Source of the DNA: Nonomuraea jiangxiensis
GTDB taxonomy: Bacteria > Actinomycetota > Actinomycetes > Streptosporangiales > Streptosporangiaceae
NCBI RefSeq assembly: GCF_900099965.1
Contig: NZ_FNDJ01000004.1
Span: 186,001-250,000 of the forward strand
Direction of reading: 5' to 3'
Length of the DNA: 64,000 bases
The notes below the pieces were generated by a model that did no database searches, was not told where the DNA came from, and worked only from the letters and a program-made list of their open reading frames with translations. The position numbers and the translations under genes were made by a program. Below, in pieces: positions 45,816-54,563 of the stretch (the first letter of the stretch is position 1; every line of letters starts with the position of its first letter).

Positions 45816-46359
45816 GGCACGCCTCCTTGGTGACATGTGGTGGTCCGGGCCCGTGACAAAAGCCTGTCAGTCGGCGCGCTTGATGTACCTAACGGCCCCT
45901 TCGTCTCGCTCGATCGCCCGTCGGGACGTTACTTGCACCGACCAGCCGTGGCGGCGCATGCCACATACCACGGTCGTACCGCATCAAGCGCCATCCGTCA
46001 CGAAACACAGACTTTGGGCAGTCAACCTGTGTAGCGCAGCTTAAAGGGAGCTGAAGAGAATCGCTCTTGTCCGCCTGGGCCTTGATCGGGCAATGTTCAT
46101 GTCGGACAGGCCGAGTAAGGCGGAGGGACGAACGGGATCGTTCTCATTGGTACGCATAGCCATGAGCGCTCCGCCCAGAGAATTGTGGATTGTTCTGATG
46201 TGAATCCAACGTGAGCGCCTTCGCCACCTGCTTCTTGGCCGTCCTTTCCTTCCACGCGGATACTTCACCGCGGAATCGGCATCTGCATGCTTGATTGTTC
46301 GAGCGGCACGCCCATGCCGACAATCGTGATCATTCAAATACTCTGAAAGGGATATACCT
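45816..46359. other. 544-nt divergent intergenic region
   Basis: Lies between two divergent secreted-protein genes and is visibly poorer in GC than its surroundings (for example ATTGTGGATTGTTCTGATG near 46181). Open frames here are short, cross the SapA-like start and have no ribosome sites. It should hold both promoters, but I cannot assign boxes with confidence. Confidence 0.5.
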
Positions 46360-46779
46360 ATGCGTACGCTTGCCAAGGTTTTTGTCACGCTCGGCGTGCT
46401 CGCTTGTGGCATCGCGGCCACCTCGCCCGCCCAGGCATCCGCGGCCGCCGTCGACCCCGCCGCGGTGTGCGGCTCCGGGTTCCGCGTCATCGACTCGCAC
46501 GCCTTCACCTCATCCGGCACCGCCCTGGGCACCATCTACTTGTCCTACAACGCCGGCAGCGGCAAGAACTGTGTCGTCACCGTCAACAAGACCTCCACCC
46601 CCATGTGGATGCGAGCGTCTCTGTCCGTGCAGAACGGCGGTAGCGACTCGGACAGCGGCGTGTTCCGTTACTACGCAGGGCCGGTGACCCTCTCCGCCGC
46701 TGACAAGTGCGTCCGGTGGGGCGGCACGTGGGACGAGGCGCCGTACACCTGGACCAGCGGCTGGAGCCACTGCGGCTGA
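46360..46779 (+). CDS. spore-associated protein A (SapA)-like secreted protein
   Basis: 139 aa. Signal peptide (MRTLAKVFVTLGVLACGIAA ... AQASA) and a mature part VCGSGFRVIDSHAF ... LGTIYLSYNAGSGKNCVVTV ... RYYAGPV ... DKCVRWGGTWD. The motif order CGSGxxVxxS / GTxYLxYNxxxGKNCVVT / YAGPV / CVxWGG matches SapA, a Streptomyces protein found on spores. Three Cys may pair. AAAGGGA precedes the ATG. Spore association is inferred from the family only. Confidence 0.82.
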   Translation: MRTLAKVFVTLGVLACGIAATSPAQASAAAVDPAAVCGSGFRVIDSHAFTSSGTALGTIYLSYNAGSGKNCVVTVNKTSTPMWMRASLSVQNGGSDSDSGVFRYYAGPVTLSAADKCVRWGGTWDEAPYTWTSGWSHCG

Positions 46780-46868
46780 CGTGCCCCGACCGATTCACGA
46801 GCTCCCTCATCACACCGCCTGGACGGGCTCGTACCAGTAAGTTTCGCGCCGGAGCCTTCGGAGGTTTC

Positions 46869-47480
46869 ATGCGATATATCGCCAGATCGCTGATGGCGCT
46901 CGCCGCCGCGATCATGCTCATCATCGGAATCGCGCCCAGCGCGTTGGCAGAAACCACCCACTATCCGATCATCGGCCTGCCGAACGTGCAAAGCGCCAAC
47001 AACGGCGTGGTGTGGTACACCAAGGCAGGTCAGTGCAACTACCAGAGCAAGTTCACGATCGCGGCCGGTGGTGTCGGGACCGGCGGCGGGAGTACGTCGG
47101 ACCTGTGGATCTACGGCAAATTGATGTCCGGGTACCCACGGGCGGCCAACGGCAAGCCCAATTGCCGGGTGAACGTGAGCGCCCAGTTGTACGACTGGAC
47201 CCGCAACACCTTCGACCACATCGACGTCATCATGGAGCCCTATCCAGACCCCTACAGCGAATCCGTCACGCACACAGATAAGTTCGACCTGTTCACCGCC
47301 CGGAAGTTGGGCGACTACATCAGGTACAGCGGGCTGACGCTGATGGGACTCGAGGTGAACGTCGAGGACCCACAATTGAGAAAGACCTACACCGGCAAGT
47401 GGTACGACACCCGCATGTGCCTGGGCGGCCCGCGGGAGCGCTGGGACTGCGGTTATTGGATCAAGAGAACCCTGCCTTAA
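46869..47480 (+). CDS. secreted protein of unknown function
   Basis: 203 aa. Signal peptide MRYIARSLMALAAAIMLIIG ... ALA, then a mature domain rich in aromatic and polar residues with Cys in GQCNYQSKF, KPNCRVNV, RMCLGG and WDCGYW (four, likely paired). TCGGAGG stands 4 nt before ATG 46869. It follows the SapA-like gene by 89 nt in the same direction and may share its transcript. I recognise no family. Confidence 0.8.
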   Translation: MRYIARSLMALAAAIMLIIGIAPSALAETTHYPIIGLPNVQSANNGVVWYTKAGQCNYQSKFTIAAGGVGTGGGSTSDLWIYGKLMSGYPRAANGKPNCRVNVSAQLYDWTRNTFDHIDVIMEPYPDPYSESVTHTDKFDLFTARKLGDYIRYSGLTLMGLEVNVEDPQLRKTYTGKWYDTRMCLGGPRERWDCGYWIKRTLP

Positions 47481-48149
47481 CCACTGAGGGAGAAATCACG
47501 CCACTGGACAGGTCTCGCTGAGTTCGGGAACGCCCGCCGCTGCCATCTTCAGCGTCGGGCGCTTCCTGGCCTGGTCGCCATGGCCCGTGGCGGGCGCATC
47601 CTGGCCTGGTCTCGGCTGCTACGGCCGATGGCAGGACCGTCTCCAGCATCCGCAGCATGTGTGGGGGGTCATCAAAGCCCATCCGGCCGTAGCGGCCGAG
47701 GCTGGGCCAGGTGCCGGCGGCCTGGAGTTCAGGCGCGGTGTGGTGGCCGGCGGCCAGGTGGGGTGGGCGCGCAGCGGCGAAGCCGGTGCGGAGTCCAGCG
47801 GGCCAGGCGTTGGCGCGCATTGTCAAGGGCGTGGCGCGTAGAGCTAATGCCGTTCTCCATTAAGGCACTTATGATGCTTCGCAAGTAGTTTCAGACGCTG
47901 TGGTGAGGCTCTCAAGCTCCCTGCTATTGCACCGAATTCTTGAGAAAATAGGAAAGCCCCAGCTTGGCATCCGAGCATTTGGTTTTGCGCAGCTGTCGAA
48001 TAACGGGGTATGCGCGGGACAAGGGAACGCAGGAAACCCCCTACAGTCAGAGGTGCCGGCTCCGCGCCGGCGGGGCTTGGCGACGGAAAAGGTGAACGGA
48101 AGCCCCGGGAACGCGCAGTCAGGCACCGACGTCCACGGGGGATATCAGA
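47481..48149. other. 669-nt gap with a degenerate repeat copy
   Basis: No convincing gene. It contains repeat copy A (47729-47885, separate entry) and a hairpin GCCGGC-TCCGC-GCCGGC (48055-48071) upstream of the ATPase-domain gene. Overlapping open frames on both strands look composition-driven or derive from the repeat. Confidence 0.6.
47729..47885 (+). repeat. diverged intergenic repeat, copy A
   Basis: Shares many blocks in the same order with the reverse complement of 51760-51970: TCAGGCGCGGT, GGCCGGCGGCCAGGTGGGGT, GGTGCGGAGTCCAGCGGGCC, TTGGCGCGCA, TGCCGTTCTCCAT, and the end block CTTATGATGCTTCGCAAG versus TTTATGAGGCTTTGCAAG. Similarity persists after translation (GGRRPGGV, CGVQRA, PFSI). 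It is shorter than copy B because of internal gaps. Confidence 0.75.
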
Positions 48150-48548
48150 ATGACCAGTACCAGCGAATCAAGCAACCGTACGACCACGGAGGCGCTGCAG
48201 GAGTGGTCGCTGCGGACCGGGATCAAGGTGGAGATCTGGGCCATGCCGGCAAAGCCGCTTCCCACCTCCATCGCCGAGATCGTCCACGGCACCATCGAGG
48301 AGGTTCTGCAGGAGGTCGAACGGCAGGCGCATGCCCGCACCGTCTCCATCGTCCTGACCGTAGCCACCGGCGGGCTGCGGTTGACCATCAGCGACGACGG
48401 CTACGGGAGGGCGTCCGAGGCCTACGAGGACCGTTTGCACGGCCGTCGGGTCGCGTTCCGGAGCCTCGGAGGTGCCCTCAGCGTCAACAGTGTGCCGGGC
48501 GAGGGCACCACGGTGCGAGCCGACATCCCCGCGAAGGCTTTTGCCTGA
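48150..48548 (+). CDS. stand-alone histidine-kinase-like ATPase domain
   Basis: 132 aa consisting of little more than a HATPase_c domain: helix IAEIVHGTIEEVLQEVERQA in the N-box position, LTISDDGYGRAS (G1-like) and LGGALSVNSVPGEGTTVRADIP (G2 block), as in NarL/DesK-type sensor kinases. No phospho-accepting His domain or membrane part is present, and the N-box Asn is not evident. It could be an anti-sigma-type protein, a kinase remnant, or a partner acting in trans. GGGG precedes the ATG. No response regulator is adjacent. Confidence 0.75.
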   Translation: MTSTSESSNRTTTEALQEWSLRTGIKVEIWAMPAKPLPTSIAEIVHGTIEEVLQEVERQAHARTVSIVLTVATGGLRLTISDDGYGRASEAYEDRLHGRRVAFRSLGGALSVNSVPGEGTTVRADIPAKAFA

Positions 48549-48736
48549 AGCCATTCGCCGGGAACGTGCACGTAGGCGGCCAGGGCGTACGTGTGGTGGT
48601 GGGCCCAGCTCCATGTGACGCGATGGAGACCGCTCTCCCTGAACAGGGAACTTGCAGCGATGTCCGGGATTCTCCATTACCGTGTGCGGGCCGTGCCTGG
48701 AACGGCGCCCTCGCACACGCTGATCAGCCTCAGCCC

Positions 48737-49328
48737 TCAGGCCGGGCGTAGCGCCCCGAGCAGTCGCACCAGCGCGGCCCAGGTGTCCTCAAGATCGCCG
48801 GGACCGCCCGAGGCGGCCAGCCACAACGCCGCCTCGTTCATCGCGCCCGACAGCAGCCGGGTCAGCGGCTCGACCGGCTGAGGAACGATCACCCCCGCCT
48901 CCACCAGCGCGGTGAGCGCCTCGGCCAGGTGACGTGCAGAGGCGGCCTCGTCCAGGGCGCGCCACTCGTTCCACCCCAGCACGGCGGGGCCGTCGACGAG
49001 CATGATCCGCTGCACGTCCGGATCGGCGCCGCTCACGAGGAAGGCCCGGCAGCCCGCCATGAGCTGATCCCAGGGATCGTCATGAGCCTCGGCGGCGTCG
49101 GCCACCTTCCGCGCGACCTCCTGCTGCACCTGCCCCAGGACCGCGCGGAACAGGTCGGGCTTGCCGGTGAAGTGGTGGTAGAGCGCGCCCTTGGTGACCT
49201 GGGCGGCGCGCACGATCTCCGCCAAACCGACCGCGCCGTAGCCTTCGGCCGCGAACAACCGCCGGCTCTCCCGCAGCAGCGCGCTTCTGGTCTGCTCGCG
49301 CTGCCGCGCCCTGACTCCGTTTATCATC
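48737..49328 (-). CDS. TetR-family repressor
   Basis: 196 aa. N-terminal HTH: RESRRLFAAEGYGAVGLAEI ... VTKGALYHHFTGKPDLFRAV, a classic TetR signature. The C-terminal ligand/dimer domain (WDQLMAGCRAFL, VDGPAVLGWNEWRALD) resembles the QacR-like TetR_C group. ATG 49326-49328 was chosen; the frame extends further upstream. It is divergent from a VOC-family gene, and two related palindromes lie in the 85-nt gap, so it most likely represses both itself and that gene. Confidence 0.92.
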
Positions 49329-49347
49329 GCGCCGCCGTCCCTCACGT

Positions 49348-49403
49348 TGACATACCGATGGTACGTGATTACCGTTACCTTCACATACCAGCGGTATGTG
49401 AAA
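49348..49403. promoter_or_regulatory. two TetR operator palindromes
   Basis: Site 1: ACATACC-GAT-GGTACGT (49351-49367), one mismatch. Site 2: TTCACATACC-AGC-GGTATGTGAA (49381-49403), a perfect 10-bp inverted repeat. Both share the core ACATACCnnnGGTAnGT and are 30 bp apart centre to centre. They lie between divergent tetR and VOC starts, overlapping the expected promoters. Confidence 0.8.
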
Positions 49404-49413
49404 TTGGAGAACC

Positions 49414-49824
49414 ATGACGCTGACAAGCTTCTATCCGGTCCTCGGCACCTCACGACTGGCCGAATCCCACGACTTCTACACGCGGCTGTTCGGGTTCGAG
49501 ACGACCTTCGAGTCGGACTGGTACGTGAGCCTGCGCCGCCCCGGCCCGCCCGCGTACGAACTCGCGTTGCTCGACCACACCCACGCCACGGTGCCCGAGG
49601 CATACCGCAAGCCCGCGCAGGGCGTACTGCTCAACTTCGAGGTGGAGGACGCCGATGCCGAGTGGGAGCGGCTCGTCACCGGTGAAGGGCTGCGGCCGGC
49701 GCTCGCGCTGCGCAGTGAGGACTTCGGGCAGCGCCACTTCATCGTGGCCGACCCCAACGGGATCCTGATCGACGTCATCACCCCCATCGAACCGTCCGGG
49801 CCGTTCGCCGAGCAGTACGTCTGA
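49414..49824 (+). CDS. VOC-family (glyoxalase-like) protein
   Basis: 136 aa, a two-module betaalphabetabetabeta fold: [21 protein letters not shown] with the first module, [17 protein letters not shown] and [21 protein letters not shown] with the second. Members are metal-dependent lyases, dioxygenases, or drug-binding resistance proteins; divergence from a TetR repressor favours a resistance or detoxification role (inference). GGAG precedes the ATG by 4-5 nt. Confidence 0.9.
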   Translation: MTLTSFYPVLGTSRLAESHDFYTRLFGFETTFESDWYVSLRRPGPPAYELALLDHTHATVPEAYRKPAQGVLLNFEVEDADAEWERLVTGEGLRPALALRSEDFGQRHFIVADPNGILIDVITPIEPSGPFAEQYV

Positions 49825-50108
49825 TCGCCGAGCCCCTTGCCCGTCCCCAGCACGTCCCTTGTGCCGGCCGCGGGCACCCGGGCCTCGGCGGATCAGGCGC
49901 CGCCGGCCACCGGGCGCCCGGCTGGGGAGCCAGGTGTGCCGCTCGGTCATCGCGTGGCCAGGAGCCGAACTTGTGCCAGTCCGACGGGCACGAGGTGGCC
50001 TGGCCCCACAGGCTGGTGTCACGGGCCGCAGGCGGGCGTTGGCGAGCATGCGGGGCGCTGGTGTCGGCCGAGCCGCGAGCCGCGCCCGGCTCGGCCGATG
50101 TTCAGGTG

Positions 50109-51545
50109 CTATGAGTTACGCCGCTTCTCGTACTCGTCGATGGCCTTGCCCAGCTTGGCGAGTTTCTCGGTGAACCACACGTTCTCCGCGCCTGTTGGCG
50201 GGCGGTTCGAGTCCACGTACTGGTAACCGAGGTTGGAGAACATGGCGACGATGTAGGTCCGGCCTCCCTTGCCGGGCAGGGCCTTCACGATGCCCGCGTC
50301 AGCGCCGGAGTTGTTCACCCAGCCGTTCTTGTGGGCGTACGTCACCTCTGCCGCGTTGTTACACGGCCGGACGTCGCGGCCGTACGCGATGCCCTGACCG
50401 GGAATGGTCACGGTGCCGTCGGCGCCGATCCAGCGCGAGGGCGTGAGCTGCGGGATGCCAGGTACGGGGTAGGCGGCGCCGCACCAGTTGGTGGTCGACA
50501 GGGTGACGTTCATGCCCTGATCGCTCAGCTTGCTCTTGAAGAACGTGCGGGAGGCGTCGCTCAGGACGGCGGCGGTGACGTCGGTGCCGTCGGGAGCCGT
50601 CCACAGGGTGCCCAGGCCGCCGTTGACCAGCATCAGCAGCTTGGCTGTATCGAGCGAACTCATGGTGACGGGGTTGCCCCACCGCGCGCCGTTGGCCGGG
50701 TTGGTGTTCTTCAGTTGCAGCGTCTCCAGGCCCAGGTCCTGGAAGGTCTGATTGAGGTTGTCGACCGCGCCTTTGTCGTGCAGCAGTTTGACCATGGCGC
50801 AGGAGGCGGCGTTGGACGACCAGGTGAGTGAGGCGTCGAGGTAGTTGCGGATGGTGTCGCTGCCGGCCGGGCCGCACAGCGTGCTGATGGTCGTCGGCTG
50901 GTAGGCGTAGGTGTCGTCGAGCGAGATCTCGCCCTGGTCCACGAGTCGCAGCACTCCGAAGGCCACCATCAGCTTCAGCACCGACGCCGGGTACGGGATC
51001 ATGAAGTCGATCGAGGCGTTCTCGCGACCGGGTATGACGTCGATAGTGCCCTGACCCTGGTTCGCATACCAGCCGGCGTCGTCCCATTGTCTCCAGCGCA
51101 CGTCGGTCGTGTGCAGGTTGTCGTCTACCGGCACGACTTTTCCGTCCGGATACTGCGGGCTCATCAGCACAGTGCCCGAGGAGACGGGGCGACCGAACCT
51201 GTTGAGTTCGATGACGGTCAGGTCGATCTGCGGCTGCTGCGAGATGGGCTCGGCCGCCGCGAGGGCCACGGCCCGGTCCGCCTTCTTCGGAGGTTTCTTC
51301 GCCTCCTTGTCGGTGGCCGCCTGCTTCAGCGCATTCAACTGGGCCGCAGTCGTCGGCGGGGTGGTGTCCAGGACCTGCTCGAACTGCAACTGATCGAGGG
51401 TCCGCCGTAGATGGTTCGCGAGGGTGCTCACGGAGCCGGTCTCCGCCGCCGCCGCAGACGGTACGACGAGGCCGCCCAGCAGCACGGCCGCGGCGGTGAA
51501 CTTGGCGATACCTCGACTGCGATTTCTTAATGTTGAGCTGTTCAC
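50109..51545 (-). CDS. secreted class A beta-lactamase-like serine hydrolase
   Basis: 478 aa from GTG 51545. Signal peptide STLRNRSRGIAKFTAAAVLL ... SAAAA, a ~120-residue N-terminal region with a KEAKKPPKKADR linker, then a penicillin-recognising fold. ASVLK matches SxxK (nucleophile), TWSSNAAS matches SxN, and HKNGWVNN takes the KTG place (as KNG). Could be a DD-peptidase-like or beta-lactamase-related enzyme; the missing Glu166-type omega loop cannot be judged by eye. The start could also be ATG 51566; ribosome sites are weak. Confidence 0.85.
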   Translation of the reverse strand: MNSSTLRNRSRGIAKFTAAAVLLGGLVVPSAAAAETGSVSTLANHLRRTLDQLQFEQVLDTTPPTTAAQLNALKQAATDKEAKKPPKKADRAVALAAAEPISQQPQIDLTVIELNRFGRPVSSGTVLMSPQYPDGKVVPVDDNLHTTDVRWRQWDDAGWYANQGQGTIDVIPGRENASIDFMIPYPASVLKLMVAFGVLRLVDQGEISLDDTYAYQPTTISTLCGPAGSDTIRNYLDASLTWSSNAASCAMVKLLHDKGAVDNLNQTFQDLGLETLQLKNTNPANGARWGNPVTMSSLDTAKLLMLVNGGLGTLWTAPDGTDVTAAVLSDASRTFFKSKLSDQGMNVTLSTTNWCGAAYPVPGIPQLTPSRWIGADGTVTIPGQGIAYGRDVRPCNNAAEVTYAHKNGWVNNSGADAGIVKALPGKGGRTYIVAMFSNLGYQYVDSNRPPTGAENVWFTEKLAKLGKAIDEYEKRRNS

Positions 51546-51624
51546 CGCGCCACCATAGCGAATCATTTCAAGTGCGGGTGGATAGTTACGAATATCGGGG
51601 CCCAAAAGCATCTGGACAGCGAAA

Positions 51625-51651
51625 TACCCGTTCCTCTATGGAGAACGGGTA
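51625..51651. promoter_or_regulatory. perfect 9-bp inverted repeat upstream of the serine hydrolase gene
   Basis: TACCCGTTC (51625-51633), 9-nt spacer, GAACGGGTA (51643-51651). It lies 80 nt upstream of the hydrolase start and near repeat copy B. Operator or hairpin; no U run follows on either strand. Confidence 0.5.
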
Positions 51652-51759
51652 CGTGTCATGAGCTGGGCCTGGCCGTTTTCGGACGGCTGCTGCACGTCGC
51701 CGCGCATGGCGGTCACGGTTTCTACGATTGAGGCCGTATCAGGAGGCGCATGATAGCGC

Positions 51760-51970
51760 CTTGCAAAGCCTCATAAATGCTTCGATCTGTAACTGCTGGT
51801 CCGTGGATCCGCAGCCATTTAAATCCTGGCAGATGGAAATGGAGAACGGCACTGGTTCTCCGTGCCAGGCGGTTGGCACTGCGCGCCAAGCCTTGGCCCG
51901 CTGGACTCCGCACCAGCGCCACCACAGTGCACTGACCCCACCTGGCCGCCGGCCGCCGTACCGCGCCTGA
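51760..51970 (-). repeat. diverged intergenic repeat, copy B
   Basis: Inverted relative to copy A (47729-47885) and about 3.9 kb away. It shares the same ordered blocks and carries ~55 extra nt, mainly around 51782-51840. Open frames in this stretch encode the same peptide pieces as copy A (GGRRPGGV, CGVQRA, PFSI), which I take as repeat-derived rather than real proteins. The region 51971-52266 beyond it shows no gene. Confidence 0.75.
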
Positions 51971-52266
51971 GCTCGGTGCGCGGCGGTGAGGCGGGGTTCG
52001 GGCGCGCACTTGCTTGGCGAGCGGGGCGGGCATGACACCTTTCCTTCCCCGTTGACACACGGCCGGCTCAGGTCACGTGGACATGGAGACCATTTCTGTC
52101 ACCTGTAATAGGCCGGTCCACGGCGAGATCATGTCCCTTTCTCGAAGGACTTCCGATCGACGACACGGCGCGGCCGGAGGATGCGGGGGCATCCGCGGGC
52201 TCAGCGGGTGGTGAGGGTGCGTGCCCTCCGGGTGGGCACGCACCGCTCCTTCTCAGGCCGGCCGGG

Positions 52267-52828
52267 TCACCCGGCCACCGTGAAGTAGACGGCCGGATCA
52301 AGGGAGTTGAGTGCGATCCAGCGCTGCGCCGTCGCTTCGGCGGGCGCTTGGCCGCCGCCCGCCGGAGCGAGGAAGAAGCCCTGTACGTCGAGAGCGATGC
52401 GGGGATCGTCGTCGATGCGCCGCGCCATGTCGTAGTAGACAGCCAGCTCATGGACGCACCGCGGGGTGGCGGCCGGGCAGGAGCAGTCGACGCTGTCGAG
52501 GACCGGTGCGGGCGGGTGGCCCGCGTCGCCGATCGCGCGGTACAGATCGTCAGTGAGCAGGGGCTGGATGCGGCTCAGCCGTCGGGAGATCTCGGCCGTC
52601 GCCCCCGTGGACATCGGCGCGACCTTGATCGTGACCACCGAGGTGCCGCGGCCGCGGTGCACGACAGCGCGCACGGTCCGGCCGTAGAACGTGATCTGCA
52701 CCTTCCCGTCGCGCGCCATGCGCCGCGCGCTCGGCAGCTGGGGATCGGGACGGGTCTGGCGCAACGACTCGGCGAACCGGACCCACGTCCTTGCCCCACT
52801 TCGTGTAACCGTAGTCGCGGTCGGCCAT
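52267..52828 (-). pseudogene. SWIM zinc-finger protein, frameshifted
   Basis: The C-terminal 166 residues are in one frame (LRQTRPDPQLPSARRMARDG ... SVDCSCPAATPRCVHELAVYYD, the CxC...CxH SWIM finger). The expected start MADRDYGYTKWGK (ATG 52826-52828) is in another frame. Removing one base near 52785-52792 joins them as ...YTKWGK-TWVRFAESLRQTR. SWIM proteins of this kind accompany SNF2 helicases in actinobacteria, and here the gene follows the SNF2 remnant by 2 nt. A true frameshift is likely; a sequencing error is the alternative. Confidence 0.7.
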
Positions 52829-52830
52829 CG

Positions 52831-53952
52831 TCAGTTGACTCGCTTCCGGCGCAGGACCTCGATGAGACGGTCGTCGTCCAGGCGGGTCAGCTCGGCGACG
52901 CTGGACATGTCGGCGATGTCCGACAGCGCGGACTTGTGGTTGTGCATGGCCGCGATGTGCTCCTCGACGGTGGTCCAGGTGGTCAGGGTGGTGACGGTGA
53001 CCGTGCGGGTTTGACCGATCCGGTGGACCCGGTCGGACGCCTGGGCCTCCACGGCCGGGTTCCACCATCGGTCGAAGTGGATGACGTCGGCCGCACGCGT
53101 GAGCGTGAGCCCGGTGCCCCCGGCCTTCAGGCTGAGGACGAGCACCTTCGGACCGTCGTCGGACTGGAACCGGCGGACGATGTCGGCCCGTCGCTCCTGG
53201 TTCAGGCCGCCGTGGAAGAACGGCGTACTCACCCCGAACTGTTCGGCGAAGTGCCGGACCAGCAGCTCACCGGTCTGCCGGTACTGGGTGAAGACGAGGG
53301 TCGGAGAGTCGTTCTCCAGGTTGTTGGCCACGATGTCGGTGCACAGGTCGAGCTTGCCCGACCTGCCCGACAGCTCCCCGAGGTCGTCCGTGATCAGGCC
53401 CGGATGGTTGCAGACCTGCTTGAGCGAGGTCAGGACGGCAAGCACCTTGGTCTGCCGCTGGGTGCCACTGCCGAAGCCGTCGTCGATGACCTGCTCCAGC
53501 AGCCGGTCGTACAGCCTCTCCTGCTCATCGGTGAGGTCGCAGATGAGATCGGCGTGGATCTTCGGCGGGAGCGACCCCGCGACTTGGGACTTCTTCCGCA
53601 TCAGCACGACCGGCTCGATGGCCCCGCGCAGCCGGGCGGAAGCGGCCGGGGAGCCGTCCGCGATCGGCCGCACGAAACGATGGCGAAACTGCGCCCGGTT
53701 CCCGAACAGGTGCGGTGCGACCAGATTGAGCAGAGCCCACAGCTCGTCGAGGTGATTCTCGACGGGCGTCCCGGTCAGGGCGATCCGCGCGTCGGCCGCG
53801 ATGGTGCGCGCGGCCTTCGACACCTGCGTACGGGGGTTCTTCAGGACCTGCGCCTCGTCGAAGACCGCGGTGCTCCACTGGATCCCCGCCAGGGCCGGGC
53901 TGTGCGTGCGCAGCGTGGGGTAGCCGGTGAGCGCCACCGTGCCGCTGTCCAC
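52831..53952 (-). pseudogene. SNF2-family helicase, 5'-truncated
   Basis: 373 aa beginning right at motif II: VFDEAQVLKNPRTQ, then LTGTPVENHLDELWALLN (III), TLVFTQYRQTGELL (IV), VLVLSLKAGGTGLTLT (V) and DRVHRIGQTR (VI). Walker A and the whole first ~120 residues of the motor, plus the usual long N-terminal region, are missing; full relatives are ~900 aa or more. Upstream in frame is only low-complexity Gly/Arg sequence. Without motif I it cannot bind ATP normally, so it is a remnant. Start GTG 53952 is nominal. Confidence 0.8.
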
Positions 53953-54563
53953 CGCGGGCAGCGGCCCGCCGCGCCCTCCGCGCCCTGTCCCGCCCCGTGT
54001 CCCACGTCGTACGCTGCACCGGAAGCAGGAAGGAGGGCCGCGCCAGCGACGGTGGGGGCCTGTTGTGGGGTTGCCGGGAGCGGCCGAGTACTCAGACGGC
54101 TACCGCGTATTTTGGAATAGGAGGATTGGAATTCACCCGGGTCGGTGGAACGGAAGCCGCCGGGGTATGCATGGAGAGGCAGGGGACAGAGCCGACCGCA
54201 TTCTCGCTGGGGTGTTGCTCGTCCGCAGGAAGAGGAGACGCGCGCCCTGGATCAGGTTTGCTCCGGCGGTTATTCTTTTCGCGCCCACCAATTGATGCGT
54301 CGAGGAGTGGCGGCGGCCACGACGAGGTCCTCGATCTGACGTTTCCCGATCACCGGCCCGCGTCTGCGCCAGATCGCGTTCTTGGCGTCGTCGAACGACC
54401 CGCGCACTGGTAGCGACAGCACCTCGTCGGCCGGGTAGACGTTGCCAGCCGCTTCGTGGCACTGTCCCCGAGCCCCAACGCCAGCGCGATCTGCTCGGCC
54501 CGCACCCCATGGCCCGCGTCCAGAAACGAGCCCTCCACGGCCAGCCGTCCTGCTACCCATGCA
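53953..54563. other. gap with rearranged sequence
   Basis: Between the truncated SNF2 gene and the secreted-protein gene. It contains a transposase scrap (54310-54452). The part 54090-54300 has lower GC (for example TTTTGGAATAGGAGGATTGG near 54110). No intact gene. It is probably the scar of an insertion/deletion that removed the helicase N-terminus. Confidence 0.55.
54310..54452 (-). pseudogene. ISKra4-type transposase fragment
   Basis: Minus-strand frame reads AGNVYPADEVLSLPVRGSFD then DAKNAIWRRRGPVIGKRQIE and DLVVAAA. The order (N)xxPADxVLxLP ... RGSFxxAxxAI ... GKRQxExL matches my recollection of ISKra4-family transposases, with a short internal deletion between LP and RGSF. A further piece (AVEGSFLDAGHGVRAEQIAL) just upstream is in another frame. 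No terminal repeats were found. Confidence 0.5.

Noticed and set aside
46041..46535. A 164-aa minus-strand frame upstream of and antisense to the SapA-like gene
   Set aside because: Crosses the SapA-like start; no ribosome site, mixed composition, no motif.
47580..47888. A 102-aa plus-strand frame and its relative at 51739-52038 (minus) as a protein family
   Set aside because: Their similarity extends at DNA level across gaps and frames; better explained by a repeated noncoding element than by a conserved protein.
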